This document shows, piece by piece, positions 36,928-46,210 of a stretch of DNA of 64,000 nucleotides. The position numbers and the translations under genes are program-made. This DNA comes from Sphingobacterium sp. FBM7-1 (GTDB lineage: Bacteria; Bacteroidota; Bacteroidia; Sphingobacteriales; Sphingobacteriaceae). The notes beneath the pieces are model-generated. The model was not told the origin of the DNA and ran no database searches. It was given only the letters and a program-made list of their open reading frames with translations. Location of the stretch: the NCBI RefSeq assembly GCF_020687765.1, contig NZ_JAJEWJ010000003.1, positions 186,001-250,000 on the forward strand. Direction: 5' to 3'. Every line of letters begins with the position of its first letter. Position 1 is the stretch's first letter.

Positions 36928-38499
36928 ATGAATATAAAATTTACTGCCGTAATTGTTGGCCTACTCCTTTCGAGCATGGGCTACGGACAAGACACTGCCC
37001 GTGGAATAGTTTATGAAGACAGCAACCAGAATGGCAAAAGAGATGCAAGAGAAAAAGGTGTAGCACAAGTCGCTGTTAGTAACGGCGTCGATGTCGTCCT
37101 GACCGACGCCGCTGGAAAATACCAATTACCTGCTCGCGATAACAATATTTTTTTCGTCATCAAACCACAGGGCTACCAGTTTCCAGTGGACGAACATAAC
37201 AAGCCGCAATTCTATTATATTCATAAACCCGAAGGTTCCCCTGCTTTAAAATATGCGGGCAGCAAACCCACGGGAAAGCTTCCAAAATCTGTCGACTTCG
37301 CTTTGCAAAAGAACACCGAGGAACAAGCAGATTTTAGCGCCCTCGTGTTTGGTGACCCCCAAGCCTATAACATGGACGAAATTAATTATTTTGAGCAGGG
37401 CATTATCCATGATATAACAGCAACAGAAAAATTCTCATTTGGCCTGAGCTTAGGCGATTTAGTCGGCGACGATTTGGTTTTACACGAGCCTTATATAGAA
37501 ACCGTCGGCAAGCTCGGACTTCCTTGGTTTAACGTGATGGGAAATCATGACATGAATTTTGATGTAGAAGAAGATATATTATCAGATGAAACATATGAAA
37601 AGAACTTCGGACCCAATAACTTCTCTTTTAATTATGGTAATGCCCATTTCATCATCTTGGACGACATTCTATATCCGAATCCTCGCACCGGTAAAGGCTA
37701 TCTAGGGGGCTTCCGAAAAGACCAACTCGATTTTGTCGAAAATAATTTAAAGTTTGTTCCCAAAGACAAATTAATTGTCCTCGCCTTTCATATCCCCCTA
37801 TTACACAAAAACTCGAACGTTTTCCGAGGCGAAGACAGACAGCGATTATTTGATTTGCTGGCCGAATACCCACATACACTTTCATTGTCTGCGCACACCC
37901 ATCTCCAGCGGCATAACTTTTACACAAAAGAAGATGGTTGGAGACAGGAGAAACCACATCATGAATACAATGTAGGTACAACGTCGGGAGATTGGTACTC
38001 GGGGCTAAAAAATAAACAAGGCGTACCGACATCGACCATGCGCGACGGAACGCCGAAAGGTTATGCGATATTAAACATCAGCGGCAATACCTATACATTT
38101 GACTACAAAGTAGCCGGTAAACCGAATGATTATCAATTAAACATTACCTTTCCTACTGAAGTCTTACAAAAGAACGTTAGAAGACACACACTATACGTGA
38201 ACTTCTTCATCGGCACACCAAACGATACCGTAGAATATAGCCTGGATGGATCGGAATGGACGAAAATGAACCATACCGTGACGGAAGACCCTAACTATCA
38301 GTTTAACGTATTGAAATTTGATAATGCATCCGAACTCATGGACGGGCGCAGGCCATCTGCAGCCACATTATCAACCCATGTGTGGCAAACCAAGCTGCCG
38401 ACAACATTAAAAGCCGGCCAGTACACCATTCAGGTGCGGGCAACAGATATGTTTGGAAGAACCCACCTACAAACAAAAGAATTAAAAATCGTGGAGTAA
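36928..38499 (+). CDS. Secreted calcineurin-like metallophosphoesterase
   Basis: The 523-residue product has a signal peptide (about 1-21, ending SMGYGQ) and three parts. The first is an SdrD/MetallophosN-like beta domain (about 25-110, YEDSNQNGKRDAREKGVAQVAV). The second is the calcineurin-like catalytic domain with metal-ligand motifs FGDPQ, LGDLVGDD, GNHD, AFHIPLL and SAHTHLQRH. The third is a C-terminal beta domain (about 395-523) ending in a Bacteroidota-type MetallophosC region. The substrate is unknown; family members act on phosphoesters or phospholipids. It is an isolated gene. Confidence 0.88.
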   Translation: MNIKFTAVIVGLLLSSMGYGQDTARGIVYEDSNQNGKRDAREKGVAQVAVSNGVDVVLTDAAGKYQLPARDNNIFFVIKPQGYQFPVDEHNKPQFYYIHKPEGSPALKYAGSKPTGKLPKSVDFALQKNTEEQADFSALVFGDPQAYNMDEINYFEQGIIHDITATEKFSFGLSLGDLVGDDLVLHEPYIETVGKLGLPWFNVMGNHDMNFDVEEDILSDETYEKNFGPNNFSFNYGNAHFIILDDILYPNPRTGKGYLGGFRKDQLDFVENNLKFVPKDKLIVLAFHIPLLHKNSNVFRGEDRQRLFDLLAEYPHTLSLSAHTHLQRHNFYTKEDGWRQEKPHHEYNVGTTSGDWYSGLKNKQGVPTSTMRDGTPKGYAILNISGNTYTFDYKVAGKPNDYQLNITFPTEVLQKNVRRHTLYVNFFIGTPNDTVEYSLDGSEWTKMNHTVTEDPNYQFNVLKFDNASELMDGRRPSAATLSTHVWQTKLPTTLKAGQYTIQVRATDMFGRTHLQTKELKIVE

Positions 38500-38517
38500 G
38501 TAAATAGTCTCTATACA

Positions 38518-38556
38518 AACGAAGAATAACACACTTTATGTGTGCTATTCTTCGTT
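38518..38556. terminator. Hairpin between convergent metallophosphoesterase and hemJ genes
   Basis: AACGAAGAATAACACAC pairs with GTGTGCTATTCTTCGTT, a 17-bp stem with one mismatch. The right arm includes the last codons of hemJ. Flanking T runs are weak, so its terminator role is inferred from position between convergent genes. Confidence 0.5.
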
Positions 38557-39090
38557 ATGCGTCTTTCTATAGCGCTTATAAAGCTTAATCAGAATCATCA
38601 ATAATACCGCTAACGATAACAAGCCGACTACGCCATAAATCCAATCGACGGCCGATCTGAAAATCACAAGGAAAACGATCGCAAAAAGAATAATGGTCGA
38701 GACCTCGTTCCACAGGCGTAGCTGCGAGGAGGTCCAAGTAGATTTACCTGTCGCGAGCCAATTCATAATCTGCTGGCTTTTGAAATGATAAAACAACAAT
38801 CCTACCACAAAACCAAGTTTTACATGCATCCACCCTTGGCTTAACAAACCAGGCGATAGGTAAAGCATAAGCAATGCGGTAGCCACCGTAATACACATGG
38901 CGGGTGTCGTTATTATCCACCATAATCTCTTTTCCATCACGACAAATTGCTGATGCAAAACCTGATATTCTACCGCTGACTTCTGCTTTGCTTCCGTATG
39001 ATAAATAAACAGTCGGGGCATATAAAAAAGCCCCGCCATCCAGCAGACCATAAAGATTATATGCAGTGCTTTTGCGTATAGATAAAGCAT
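38545..39090 (-). CDS. hemJ: HemJ-type protoporphyrinogen oxidase
   Basis: The 181-residue membrane protein belongs to the HemJ (UPF0093) family, which oxidises protoporphyrinogen IX to protoporphyrin IX in bacteria without HemG or HemY. About four hydrophobic segments are seen. Conserved features include the N-terminal KALHIIFMVCWMAGLFYMPRLFIYH (with His10, a predicted heme ligand, in ALHIIF) and GWMHVKLGFV. Its place 19 bases downstream of hemE supports a heme pathway role over the CopD-like alternative. Confidence 0.9.
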   Translation of the reverse strand: MLYLYAKALHIIFMVCWMAGLFYMPRLFIYHTEAKQKSAVEYQVLHQQFVVMEKRLWWIITTPAMCITVATALLMLYLSPGLLSQGWMHVKLGFVVGLLFYHFKSQQIMNWLATGKSTWTSSQLRLWNEVSTIILFAIVFLVIFRSAVDWIYGVVGLLSLAVLLMILIKLYKRYRKTHNEE

Positions 39091-39109
39091 GTATTATGGT
39101 TTGTTTACG

Positions 39110-40144
39110 TTAATAGCGAAATCCCTTCACCACGTTAATCGCATGTTTCACATTGTCAAACGGAATATCCGGCATAATACCATGTCCCAGATTAAAAATA
39201 AATCCATTCTCACCACGCATCCGTTCAAACAATTCTAAGATCTTCCTTTCGATAACCTGCTTATCTGCATACAAAACAAAAGGATCTAAGTTTCCCTGCA
39301 CAGCAATACCCGCCGGAAGTGTTTGTTTGATATTCTTTAAATCAGCATTCCAATCGATCGACACCACATCAGGATTCGCCTCTGCCATTATTGGTGCAAA
39401 TACCGAAGACCCTTTACAGAATGAAATGACAGGCACGGTACGCTTAATATTGTCCAGAATATATTTATTATAATAATGGGCGAACTCGCGATAATCGTTC
39501 CATGACAAAGCCAAAGCCCAACTATCAAATAACTGCACTGCATTGACACCGGCATCAATCTGCATATTCAGATAATTTATCGTCACATCAGCAATCTTCT
39601 GCAAAAGCTGATGCGCCAAAGCCGGCTCATTATTCAGCATTAATTTAGTGCGTTTAAAGTCCTTAGACGATCCGCCTTCAACCAAGTAACTCAATATCGT
39701 AAACGGTGCCCCCGCAAAGCCGATTAATGGGATACGTCCTGCTAAACGCTCTTGTATCACACGGATAGCATCCGCAACATATTGTAACTTATCCAAACAA
39801 TCTGTCTCTAGCCGGTCTACATCTGCTTGCGTACGCACGGGATTACCGAATCGAGGCCCTACTCCCTGTTCGAACGACAACTCGCCTCCCATCGCCTCTC
39901 CCGTCACCAGGATATCGGAAAACAGGATCGCTGCATCGATATCAAGCAGGTCTACAGGCAACATGGTAACATCTGCTGCAATTTCCGGTGTTTTACACAT
40001 CTCCAAAAAGCTGTATTTATTCTTTATTTCCCAGTATTCGGGCATAAAGCGTCCAGCTTGACGCATCATCCAAACCGGAGGTCTCTCCGTAGACTGCGAT
40101 AACGCAGCTCTAATCAATAAATCGTTCTGTAAAGTTTTGCTCAC
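39110..40144 (-). CDS. hemE: Uroporphyrinogen decarboxylase
   Basis: HemE decarboxylates the four acetate side chains of uroporphyrinogen III to give coproporphyrinogen III. The 344-residue product has the family signature PPVWMMRQAGRFMPEY (about 18-33) and the second motif IPLIGFAGAPFTILSYLVEGG, plus FNLGHGIMPD near the C-terminus. The start is GTG, overlapping the stop codon of the upstream TPR gene by one base (TAGTG), so translation is probably coupled. hemJ follows. Confidence 0.96.
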   Translation of the reverse strand: MSKTLQNDLLIRAALSQSTERPPVWMMRQAGRFMPEYWEIKNKYSFLEMCKTPEIAADVTMLPVDLLDIDAAILFSDILVTGEAMGGELSFEQGVGPRFGNPVRTQADVDRLETDCLDKLQYVADAIRVIQERLAGRIPLIGFAGAPFTILSYLVEGGSSKDFKRTKLMLNNEPALAHQLLQKIADVTINYLNMQIDAGVNAVQLFDSWALALSWNDYREFAHYYNKYILDNIKRTVPVISFCKGSSVFAPIMAEANPDVVSIDWNADLKNIKQTLPAGIAVQGNLDPFVLYADKQVIERKILELFERMRGENGFIFNLGHGIMPDIPFDNVKHAINVVKGFRY

Positions 40145-40659
40145 TACGTTTGTTTATTTAGTTCTCTTTCTATTTTTTCAACAATCCCTTTTTGGCGTTC
40201 CGTAAGCTTAAGCTTACGAACGAGCTCGATATATGCCGGCACACGGTCATAATTTTGCTTTCGCAAACTGATATTTGCCAAATTAATCAACACAAATCCT
40301 TTTTCTGTTTCCCGCTTCCAAGGTAAGCGCGATGCTAATTGAAAATGATATTCGGCTTCATCAATACGTTCTTCCTTCAAGGCAATATTGCCCATCATAA
40401 ATTCGTAGTAATTCCGACGTCCTTTTCTAAGCTTATCTGGATCCTTAATTTCTGCTAACAGACTCTTCGTTTTCTCGTAATCCTGTTTATGAAATGCTTG
40501 CGTAGCGAGGAAAACAGTCCCCTCCCGGTAATGACTCCAAATTAAATATCCGATTAACCCTAAAATGTAAATCGATATATTGTAGTGCTTCTCGAATACT
40601 GCATAAAGAAGAAATGTCACCGCAATGCCGATGACAATCATTCTCGCTCGTGTGTTCAT
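40144..40659 (-). CDS. Small membrane protein with TPR-like repeats
   Basis: A 171-residue hypothetical protein. Two adjoining N-terminal hydrophobic segments (about 7-21 and 28-43) are followed by helical repeats resembling degenerate tetratricopeptide units (QAFHKQDYEKTKSLLAEI, YEFMMGNIALKEERIDEAEYHFQLA, VLINLANISLRKQNYDRVPAYIELV). Such repeats usually mediate protein contacts. It lies between the response regulator gene (8-base gap) and hemE (1-base overlap). I cannot assign a specific role. Confidence 0.7.
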   Translation of the reverse strand: MNTRARMIVIGIAVTFLLYAVFEKHYNISIYILGLIGYLIWSHYREGTVFLATQAFHKQDYEKTKSLLAEIKDPDKLRKGRRNYYEFMMGNIALKEERIDEAEYHFQLASRLPWKRETEKGFVLINLANISLRKQNYDRVPAYIELVRKLKLTERQKGIVEKIERELNKQT

Positions 40660-40666
40660 CTTTCGC

Positions 40667-41374
40667 TTATGTTGGTGTATCCGTAAACTTATACCCTACT
40701 CCTCGGATAGAATGAAAATATACCGGATGTTTTTGGTCGGGTTCAAAATACTTACGGAATGTCAAAATAAAATTATCGATGGTACGCGTAGACGGATAGA
40801 CATCATAATTCCAAACTGTTTCCAAAATCTGTTCGCGGGAGACAGCCTCATTTTTTCGTTCAATCAATAGCTTTAACAACATCGTCTCCTTCTTCGTTAA
40901 CGACGTGATCGTGCCATCTGCGTGATGCAGTTCATAAGAATTAAAATAAATCGTCTTATCGCCGATCGTATACGAGTTAAACTCTTTTAAGTCGTCCGAT
41001 TTAAGACCCCTGCGGATAAGATTACCCACCCGGAGGATGAGTTCCTCTAAATTAAAAGGTTTCACCAGATAATCATCCGCGCCCTTCTTCAAGCCTGTAA
41101 TACGGTCTTCACTACTATTTTTTGCGGTTAAAAACATAATAGGGACTTCCGTATTTTGTAACCGGATCGTTTCCGCCACCTGGAAACCGTCAATTTCTGG
41201 AATCATCACATCCAACACAACCAAGTTGAAGCGTTCTTCCTTGAATATTTTCAACGCTTTCTTTCCGTCAGTCGCTGTCGTTACGCGATAGCCCTCTAAT
41301 TCCAAATTTAATTTGATGGCTTCCAATAAATGTTCTTCATCTTCCACCAATAATATACGTTGTTTAGCCTGCAT
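40667..41374 (-). CDS. OmpR/PhoB-type response regulator
   Basis: A 235-residue regulator, partner of the adjoining kinase. The receiver domain (about 5-118) has LLVEDEEHLL, phosphoacceptor Asp55 in LVVLDVMIPEIDGF, and the conserved Lys105 in DYLVKPF. The C-terminal winged helix (about 135-232) has LTKKETMLLKLLIERKNEAVSREQILETVW and RTIDNFILTFRKYFEPDQKHPVYFHSIRGVGYKF. The ATG at 41374 replaces an in-frame TTG at 41383. It overlaps the kinase gene by eleven bases. Targets are unknown, though it is co-transcribed with hemE and hemJ. Confidence 0.92.
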   Translation of the reverse strand: MQAKQRILLVEDEEHLLEAIKLNLELEGYRVTTATDGKKALKIFKEERFNLVVLDVMIPEIDGFQVAETIRLQNTEVPIMFLTAKNSSEDRITGLKKGADDYLVKPFNLEELILRVGNLIRRGLKSDDLKEFNSYTIGDKTIYFNSYELHHADGTITSLTKKETMLLKLLIERKNEAVSREQILETVWNYDVYPSTRTIDNFILTFRKYFEPDQKHPVYFHSIRGVGYKFTDTPT

Positions 41375-42242
41375 AACTTTCAAATGTTACTTCAAAAATA
41401 CTCCCCGATGGAGTGTTATCTTTTACCTTAATTGAGGCATTGTGTTTTTGCAATACTGTCTTCACTATATACAACCCTAAACCTGTGCCTTTAGTTTTAC
41501 GCGTCGACTCGTTGCCTATCCGATAAAACTTACTAAATATATTCTTTTTTTCATCGTCCGCAACCCCAGGACCATGATCTGCCACAGAAAATATAATCCG
41601 GTTCCCTTCGACTTCCATAAGTTTCACCTCGACCGTCGCACAGGGCGGAGAATATTTAATCGCGTTTTCTATTAAATTGGTAACAACATTGGTGATAGCA
41701 AACTTGTCCGCGTGAATAACAACTCCCCCTTCCAAATCAGCCTTTATGATCTGCGAGCTGCACGCATTTTTTTGTAAGCGGTCAACCACATTATCCACCA
41801 ACTCCGTTAAATTAAAATTTTCTTTTGGGAAATTAAAACTTCGGTTTTCCAATTTGGTCGTCAAGAGCACATTTTCAACCAGATCATCCAGTCGTTCGAT
41901 ATCTTTCAAGGAATTAGAAAGAAAAACTTTCTGTTGCTCCCTATCCAAGTCGCGCTTTAAAATAGTCTGGATATACAACTTGACGGAAGCCATAGGCGAC
42001 TTCAACTCATGCGTTACAGACAATAGAAAGTTCTGTTGCTGCTGCTGTTGTTTATGCTCTCGGGTGAACAACTTTTTCAGTCGCATAGCTCCCCAGATAA
42101 AAATCAAAAAGAAGAAAATTCCTTCTCCAATGATCATTCCTTTGCGTTCCGGCTCATAGCTAACCAACAAATACCCCCACCATAGCAACTGGGTAATCGC
42201 ATAAAAAACCAGAAAATAGAACAGCACGAGCGCTCGCTTCAT
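41364..42242 (-). CDS. Sensor histidine kinase with minimal sensor region
   Basis: A 292-residue kinase. Two membrane helices (about 4-27 and 36-53) are joined by only some eight residues, so there is no periplasmic sensor domain and sensing must be within the membrane or cytoplasmic. A charged linker with six consecutive Gln (65-70) leads to the H box SVTHELKSPMASVKLY with predicted phospho-His78, then the N box NLIENAIKYSP, G1 VADHGPGV and G2 GTGLGLYIVK. It is the first gene of the kinase-regulator-TPR-hemE-hemJ run. Confidence 0.92.
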   Translation of the reverse strand: MKRALVLFYFLVFYAITQLLWWGYLLVSYEPERKGMIIGEGIFFFLIFIWGAMRLKKLFTREHKQQQQQQNFLLSVTHELKSPMASVKLYIQTILKRDLDREQQKVFLSNSLKDIERLDDLVENVLLTTKLENRSFNFPKENFNLTELVDNVVDRLQKNACSSQIIKADLEGGVVIHADKFAITNVVTNLIENAIKYSPPCATVEVKLMEVEGNRIIFSVADHGPGVADDEKKNIFSKFYRIGNESTRKTKGTGLGLYIVKTVLQKHNASIKVKDNTPSGSIFEVTFESYAG

Positions 42243-42262
42243 AAACGTAAATCAATGTTAAA

Positions 42263-42270
42263 CAAAAATA
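42263..42270 (-). promoter_or_regulatory. Candidate -7 element of the two-component/heme operon
   Basis: TATTTTTG on the minus strand fits TAnnTTTG, 20 bases before the kinase ATG. The -33 element is not clear. Confidence 0.4.
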
Positions 42271-42390
42271 ACCATTTGTTAACCTGAAAGGAAATCTCCG
42301 GCGTATTATGACAATAGGTTAAGAATCACCCCGACAGACGGAATTATTCTTGGTTAGTAGTGATACGTACAACACCCCAAAATATAATTA

Positions 42391-43203
42391 TTACAAGGTT
42401 TTAACCGTAATGTTCTTGAGCCACACATCGTCTCCATGGTCCTGAAACCCCAAGACGCCCGCTTTGGATTTACCTCCTACGTTATTCAACAATTCAAAAG
42501 CCAAAGGCCATTTTTCTTTACTGAATTTACTAGCCTGCAACAAAGCCGTCCAATCCGGTGTCCACAAAGTATATTCGACCACCTTTTCTCCGTTTTGATA
42601 GTGCGTCACCTTCCCATCATTGACGATAATCTTAGCCTTATTCCATTCGCCTACTGGTTTACTATTTTGTGGCTTAGCAGGAATCATATCGTACAACGAG
42701 CCCGACTTTCGATTCCCATCTACCCCCAGTTTCGCATCAGGGTGGTTTTCATTATCCAACAGCTGATACTCCGGACTTGATATATAAATCGGTTGGTCTT
42801 TTATTTCTTTTGCTAAGAAGAACACACCGGAATTTCCCGCATGCGAAATCTTCCATTCAAATTCAAGTTCAAAATTTTTAAAGTCGTACGCAAAAATAAG
42901 ATCGCCCCCGTCTTCGTTACCAAGCCCTGCTCCGGCGCTAGAAAATTTCAGCAAACCATCTTCGATTCCCCACTTAGCCGGCACACTTTCCTTGTTGTAA
43001 CCTCTCCAACCGTTCAGCGATGTACCATCAAACAACACAAAGGCCCCCTCTGCATTTTTCGGAAACGTACTGATATCTACTTTAGGAAGGCTACTCACCG
43101 TGTACGGTGGAACCTCCGAGCTGGCAACATCTTTTTGCGGCCGACAATTCGTACTGGACAATAAAACCACCGTGCCAATCATATACATAAATACATTTCT
43201 CAT
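42391..43203 (-). CDS. DUF1080 family lipoprotein (3-keto-disaccharide hydrolase-like)
   Basis: A 270-residue secreted protein. The N-terminal signal ends in a plausible lipobox (LSSTNC, Cys20). The rest is a concanavalin-like DUF1080 domain: FVLFDGTSLNGWRGYN at its start, GDLIFAYDFKNFELEFEWKISHAGNSGVFF in the middle and VGEWNKAKIIVNDGKVTHYQNGEKVVEY later. DUF1080 proteins include 3-keto-disaccharide hydrolases. The partner dehydrogenases are not adjacent, so substrate and role are inferred from family only. Confidence 0.85.
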   Translation of the reverse strand: MRNVFMYMIGTVVLLSSTNCRPQKDVASSEVPPYTVSSLPKVDISTFPKNAEGAFVLFDGTSLNGWRGYNKESVPAKWGIEDGLLKFSSAGAGLGNEDGGDLIFAYDFKNFELEFEWKISHAGNSGVFFLAKEIKDQPIYISSPEYQLLDNENHPDAKLGVDGNRKSGSLYDMIPAKPQNSKPVGEWNKAKIIVNDGKVTHYQNGEKVVEYTLWTPDWTALLQASKFSKEKWPLAFELLNNVGGKSKAGVLGFQDHGDDVWLKNITVKTL

Positions 43204-43255
43204 GTTATAACACCTTTTTTTTGTCCACTAAAGATAGAAAAAATCAGCTAATACT

Positions 43256-45754
43256 TTAGAAGCCGCCCTCCATACCTTCATCCATACCATTCTCACCCCC
43301 GCTAGTCTCCCGTTTTTTCGTCAAATCCTGCATACCGAACCGATACGTAAACGACAGGGTAAACATTCTGCGCATCCAACGGTTTTCCATATTGATAAAC
43401 TGCGTGCGCAGATTATTTTCCATACGGAACCGCTGACTGTTGAACACATCCCGAACATTAAACATCACACTCCCTTTACCTGCCAGCACATCTTGGCGCA
43501 CCGCCACGTCCAAACCTGCCATCGCTTTCATTCTACCTTGAATCCATTGTCGCGGCGCACGATAAAAACCACGAGCTTGTAAGGTTGTCGATTTCGTAAA
43601 TTTCACATTCGTATTGATATTTCCGTTCCAACTAAAGTTCTCTACATCACCGGTGTTGAATTGGGCATACGGCATGGTCTTATCATAAAAGAGATTCACA
43701 TTCGCCGTTGCATCCCACCAGTTCAAAATATTCACTTTGGATATCAGTTCAAATCCCATAGCGTCCTGTTTTGACACGTTCTCCCAACGGCTATACGTAA
43801 CATTACTTCTATCACCCACAATATCCGCTATTTCCTCCGGATCTCTTAAAAACGGACTCATCATATCGCTAGACCGGCGGTAGTAAGCAGAACTGATAAA
43901 ATTCCATTTATCATAAAATTTTGCAAAGCTCAACTCAAACGAGTGAATATCTTCTGGCAATAGATTCGGATTACCTTGCCGATAATTAATTTCATCATTA
44001 ATATTAATAAACGGGTTTACCTGCCAACCACGTGGTCGTTGCACCCTACGCGTATAAGACAACTGCACCTTGTCTCCCTCATTACCAACCTCATAAGACA
44101 GGAATGCACTCGGATAAAGCCGGAAGAAATCCTGGTTACCATCATCCGTTCTTTGATTTGCAGGCACATCAGGATCCAAATTATGGTAAGTAGATCGTAG
44201 ATACGTTTGCTCCCCGCGCAGGCCCACCTGAACGCCAAGCTTATCCGTTAACTTCCGCTGATAATTCGCATACAGTGCATGTACACTATTTTCCAAATCA
44301 AAGTCATTACTCACACTGTAATCCGGCGAGAACTGATTGGTCAACGTATCCAATACCTCCGACCATTGGCCATCCTTACTATTCCGTATGGTCGTGCGAT
44401 AGCCCGCTTCAAACTTATGATCCTCCGCGAACGGCAAGACATAGTCTACCTGAAAGTTCCAGTTCTTTCCCGCTTCGCTCGTAACATTTTGGCGCTGGAA
44501 ATCCGCTCTTCCATTCGCATAGGATTGATAGAAATCATTCGTACCATCTTCCGTATCACTTCCATAAGTGACATTGGCCGTAATTTCCTCTCCCTCTCTT
44601 TGAAGATCCCGCTTAAAATCAAAAGTCAAGTCCACTCCCAAATCCTCTTCATATTGCTGCGAAACACGGGTCGCACTCGTCCCTAAATTCGGCACGTTGA
44701 AATAACGATAATCAATATCAGAACGTCTATCATTATCACGAATACTTACATTCGCGCCCAGGCTAAACGTAGTTTTAGGTGTAGCATACCAATCGGTACC
44801 GAATCGAAACGTATGGTTTATTCCCTTTCGGTTATTCTTTGACGTACTTATTGTACGCGCACTATTCTCTTGTATTACGCCATCAATTAGCTCCGTATTA
44901 TCATTATAGCCATCTCCCGGACGAACTCTATTAGCATAATTATACCCGCCAAAGAAATTAAATTTGCGGTCACGGTAGTTAAGATCTACCCCGGCGCTAT
45001 AATTATCATAAGATCCGCCCGATACAGTAGCACTTCCGTTTAGACCGGTTCGCACATTCTTCTTCAATACAATATTGATGATACCCGACTGGCCCTCTGC
45101 ATCATATTTAGCAGAAGGGTTCGTGATAATCTCCACTTTATCGACACTGTTCGCTGGCAAGGACTGCAATAGCGCACCGATATCCGAACCTGCCATGGCC
45201 GATTCCCTTCCATCAATCAAAATCTTCACACTACTCGAACCACGCAAAGAAATATTACCATCCGCATCCACACTAAGGGTGGGCACATTCTCCAACAAAT
45301 CACTGGCAGAACCACCAACACTGACTAAACTCTGCGAAACATCAAACACCTTCTTATCAATACCTAAACGCATCTCCGGCGTACGCCCTTCCACAACAAC
45401 CTCTTCGATTAACTGCCCATCATCAATCATGGAAACCTGCGTAAGTCGTACAGGCGACGCATTTGCCACACGGACATTTTCGATGAGCACATTTTCCTTT
45501 CCTACATAAGTAATCCGAATGATATAGGTGCCGAAATCAACATCAGAAAACACTAACCTTCCGGTCAGGTCGCTCTGTGCGCCATTCACATAACTTTGAT
45601 CAGATTGTTGAAGAAGAGATGCGCTCGCGCCAATGATCGGATCACTTGTTTCCTCGTCTACAACAACAACTTCTATCGTCCCCTGTTGCGCAAAAAGAAA
45701 TAGTGGGCAAAAAATAATAAGGAAAATCAGCTTAAAGTTTTTACTGGGTATCAT
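43256..45754 (-). CDS. TonB-receptor-like outer membrane beta-barrel protein
   Basis: An 832-residue outer membrane protein. The signal peptide (about 1-23, ending FLFAQQ) is followed by a carboxypeptidase-regulatory-like beta domain (about 25-105, VVDEETSDPIIGASASLLQ), a plug domain (SLVSVGGSASDLLENVPTLSVD...IIVLKK type sequence at about 150-240), and a long barrel of the OMP_b-brl_3 type. It has no SusD-like partner beside it, so the cargo (peptide, siderophore or other) is unknown. The ATG at 45754 gives a proper signal peptide; upstream in-frame starts would extend it by up to 21 residues. Confidence 0.88.
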   Translation of the reverse strand: MIPSKNFKLIFLIIFCPLFLFAQQGTIEVVVVDEETSDPIIGASASLLQQSDQSYVNGAQSDLTGRLVFSDVDFGTYIIRITYVGKENVLIENVRVANASPVRLTQVSMIDDGQLIEEVVVEGRTPEMRLGIDKKVFDVSQSLVSVGGSASDLLENVPTLSVDADGNISLRGSSSVKILIDGRESAMAGSDIGALLQSLPANSVDKVEIITNPSAKYDAEGQSGIINIVLKKNVRTGLNGSATVSGGSYDNYSAGVDLNYRDRKFNFFGGYNYANRVRPGDGYNDNTELIDGVIQENSARTISTSKNNRKGINHTFRFGTDWYATPKTTFSLGANVSIRDNDRRSDIDYRYFNVPNLGTSATRVSQQYEEDLGVDLTFDFKRDLQREGEEITANVTYGSDTEDGTNDFYQSYANGRADFQRQNVTSEAGKNWNFQVDYVLPFAEDHKFEAGYRTTIRNSKDGQWSEVLDTLTNQFSPDYSVSNDFDLENSVHALYANYQRKLTDKLGVQVGLRGEQTYLRSTYHNLDPDVPANQRTDDGNQDFFRLYPSAFLSYEVGNEGDKVQLSYTRRVQRPRGWQVNPFININDEINYRQGNPNLLPEDIHSFELSFAKFYDKWNFISSAYYRRSSDMMSPFLRDPEEIADIVGDRSNVTYSRWENVSKQDAMGFELISKVNILNWWDATANVNLFYDKTMPYAQFNTGDVENFSWNGNINTNVKFTKSTTLQARGFYRAPRQWIQGRMKAMAGLDVAVRQDVLAGKGSVMFNVRDVFNSQRFRMENNLRTQFINMENRWMRRMFTLSFTYRFGMQDLTKKRETSGGENGMDEGMEGGF

Positions 45755-45835
45755 GTGAAAAATGTCCATTTCACAAAAAAACAAAATAATACGGCCATAG
45801 TTCAATCGTAACTGCATTATTACGATTATCTTCTT

Positions 45836-45857
45836 CCACTTTTGACCGCAAAAGTGG
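45836..45857. repeat. Perfect 9-bp inverted repeat
   Basis: CCACTTTTG and CAAAAGTGG flank an ACCG loop. There is no T run after it on either strand, so it is not an obvious terminator. Similar hairpins occur in dispersed noncoding repeats of related genomes, from memory only. Confidence 0.6.
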
Positions 45858-45929
45858 AGAAAAACTCGTCGCTTAAAACCTTTGGCATGGGGGTTAGTTC
45901 AACAACTGTATGGCTACAGTCGCCAAAGC

Positions 45930-46125
45930 TTTTCATGAGACCTTTTGTGGTAAGGAAGGGATAGTACATTATGTAGCCGAAACCGAAGGATGATAACGTA
46001 TAATAAAGTGTGATTAAACCGGTCTTGAACTTTTCATACGACCGTTTGTGTTAAGGAATGGCTAGTACATTACCTAGTCGAAACCGGAGGATTATAATCT
46101 ATAATGAAGTGGATTAAATCGACCT
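45930..46125. repeat. Imperfect tandem duplication with 100-base period
   Basis: The stretch from 45930 (CTTTTCATGAGACC) recurs from 46030 (CTTTTCATACGACC). Over the first 90 or so bases of each unit I count about 14 substitutions and one single-base gap by eye, roughly 84 percent identity. Shared blocks include AGTACATTA, CGAAACCG and GATTAAA. No coding frame spans it. Confidence 0.8.
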
Positions 46126-46210
46126 CGTCTTTTATGGATTAGTGCTTATTTAATATCTATGAGCTCCCTTCGTTCGGTTTTGTTTCCTTTTCTGTTAAGA
46201 AAAAAAACAA

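Larger units (their letters stand above)
45755..46210. other. Noncoding region with hairpin and tandem repeat
   Basis: The 456-base gap between the outer membrane receptor and clpS has no supported gene. It contains a strong hairpin (45836-45857), two imperfect 100-base tandem units (45930-46125), and an AT-rich end near clpS. The repeat and hairpin are listed separately. Confidence 0.6.

Noticed and set aside
42033..42050. Repetitive CAG/CAA tract in the histidine kinase gene
   Set aside because: It encodes six Gln in the linker after the membrane helices and is short enough to be ordinary linker variation.
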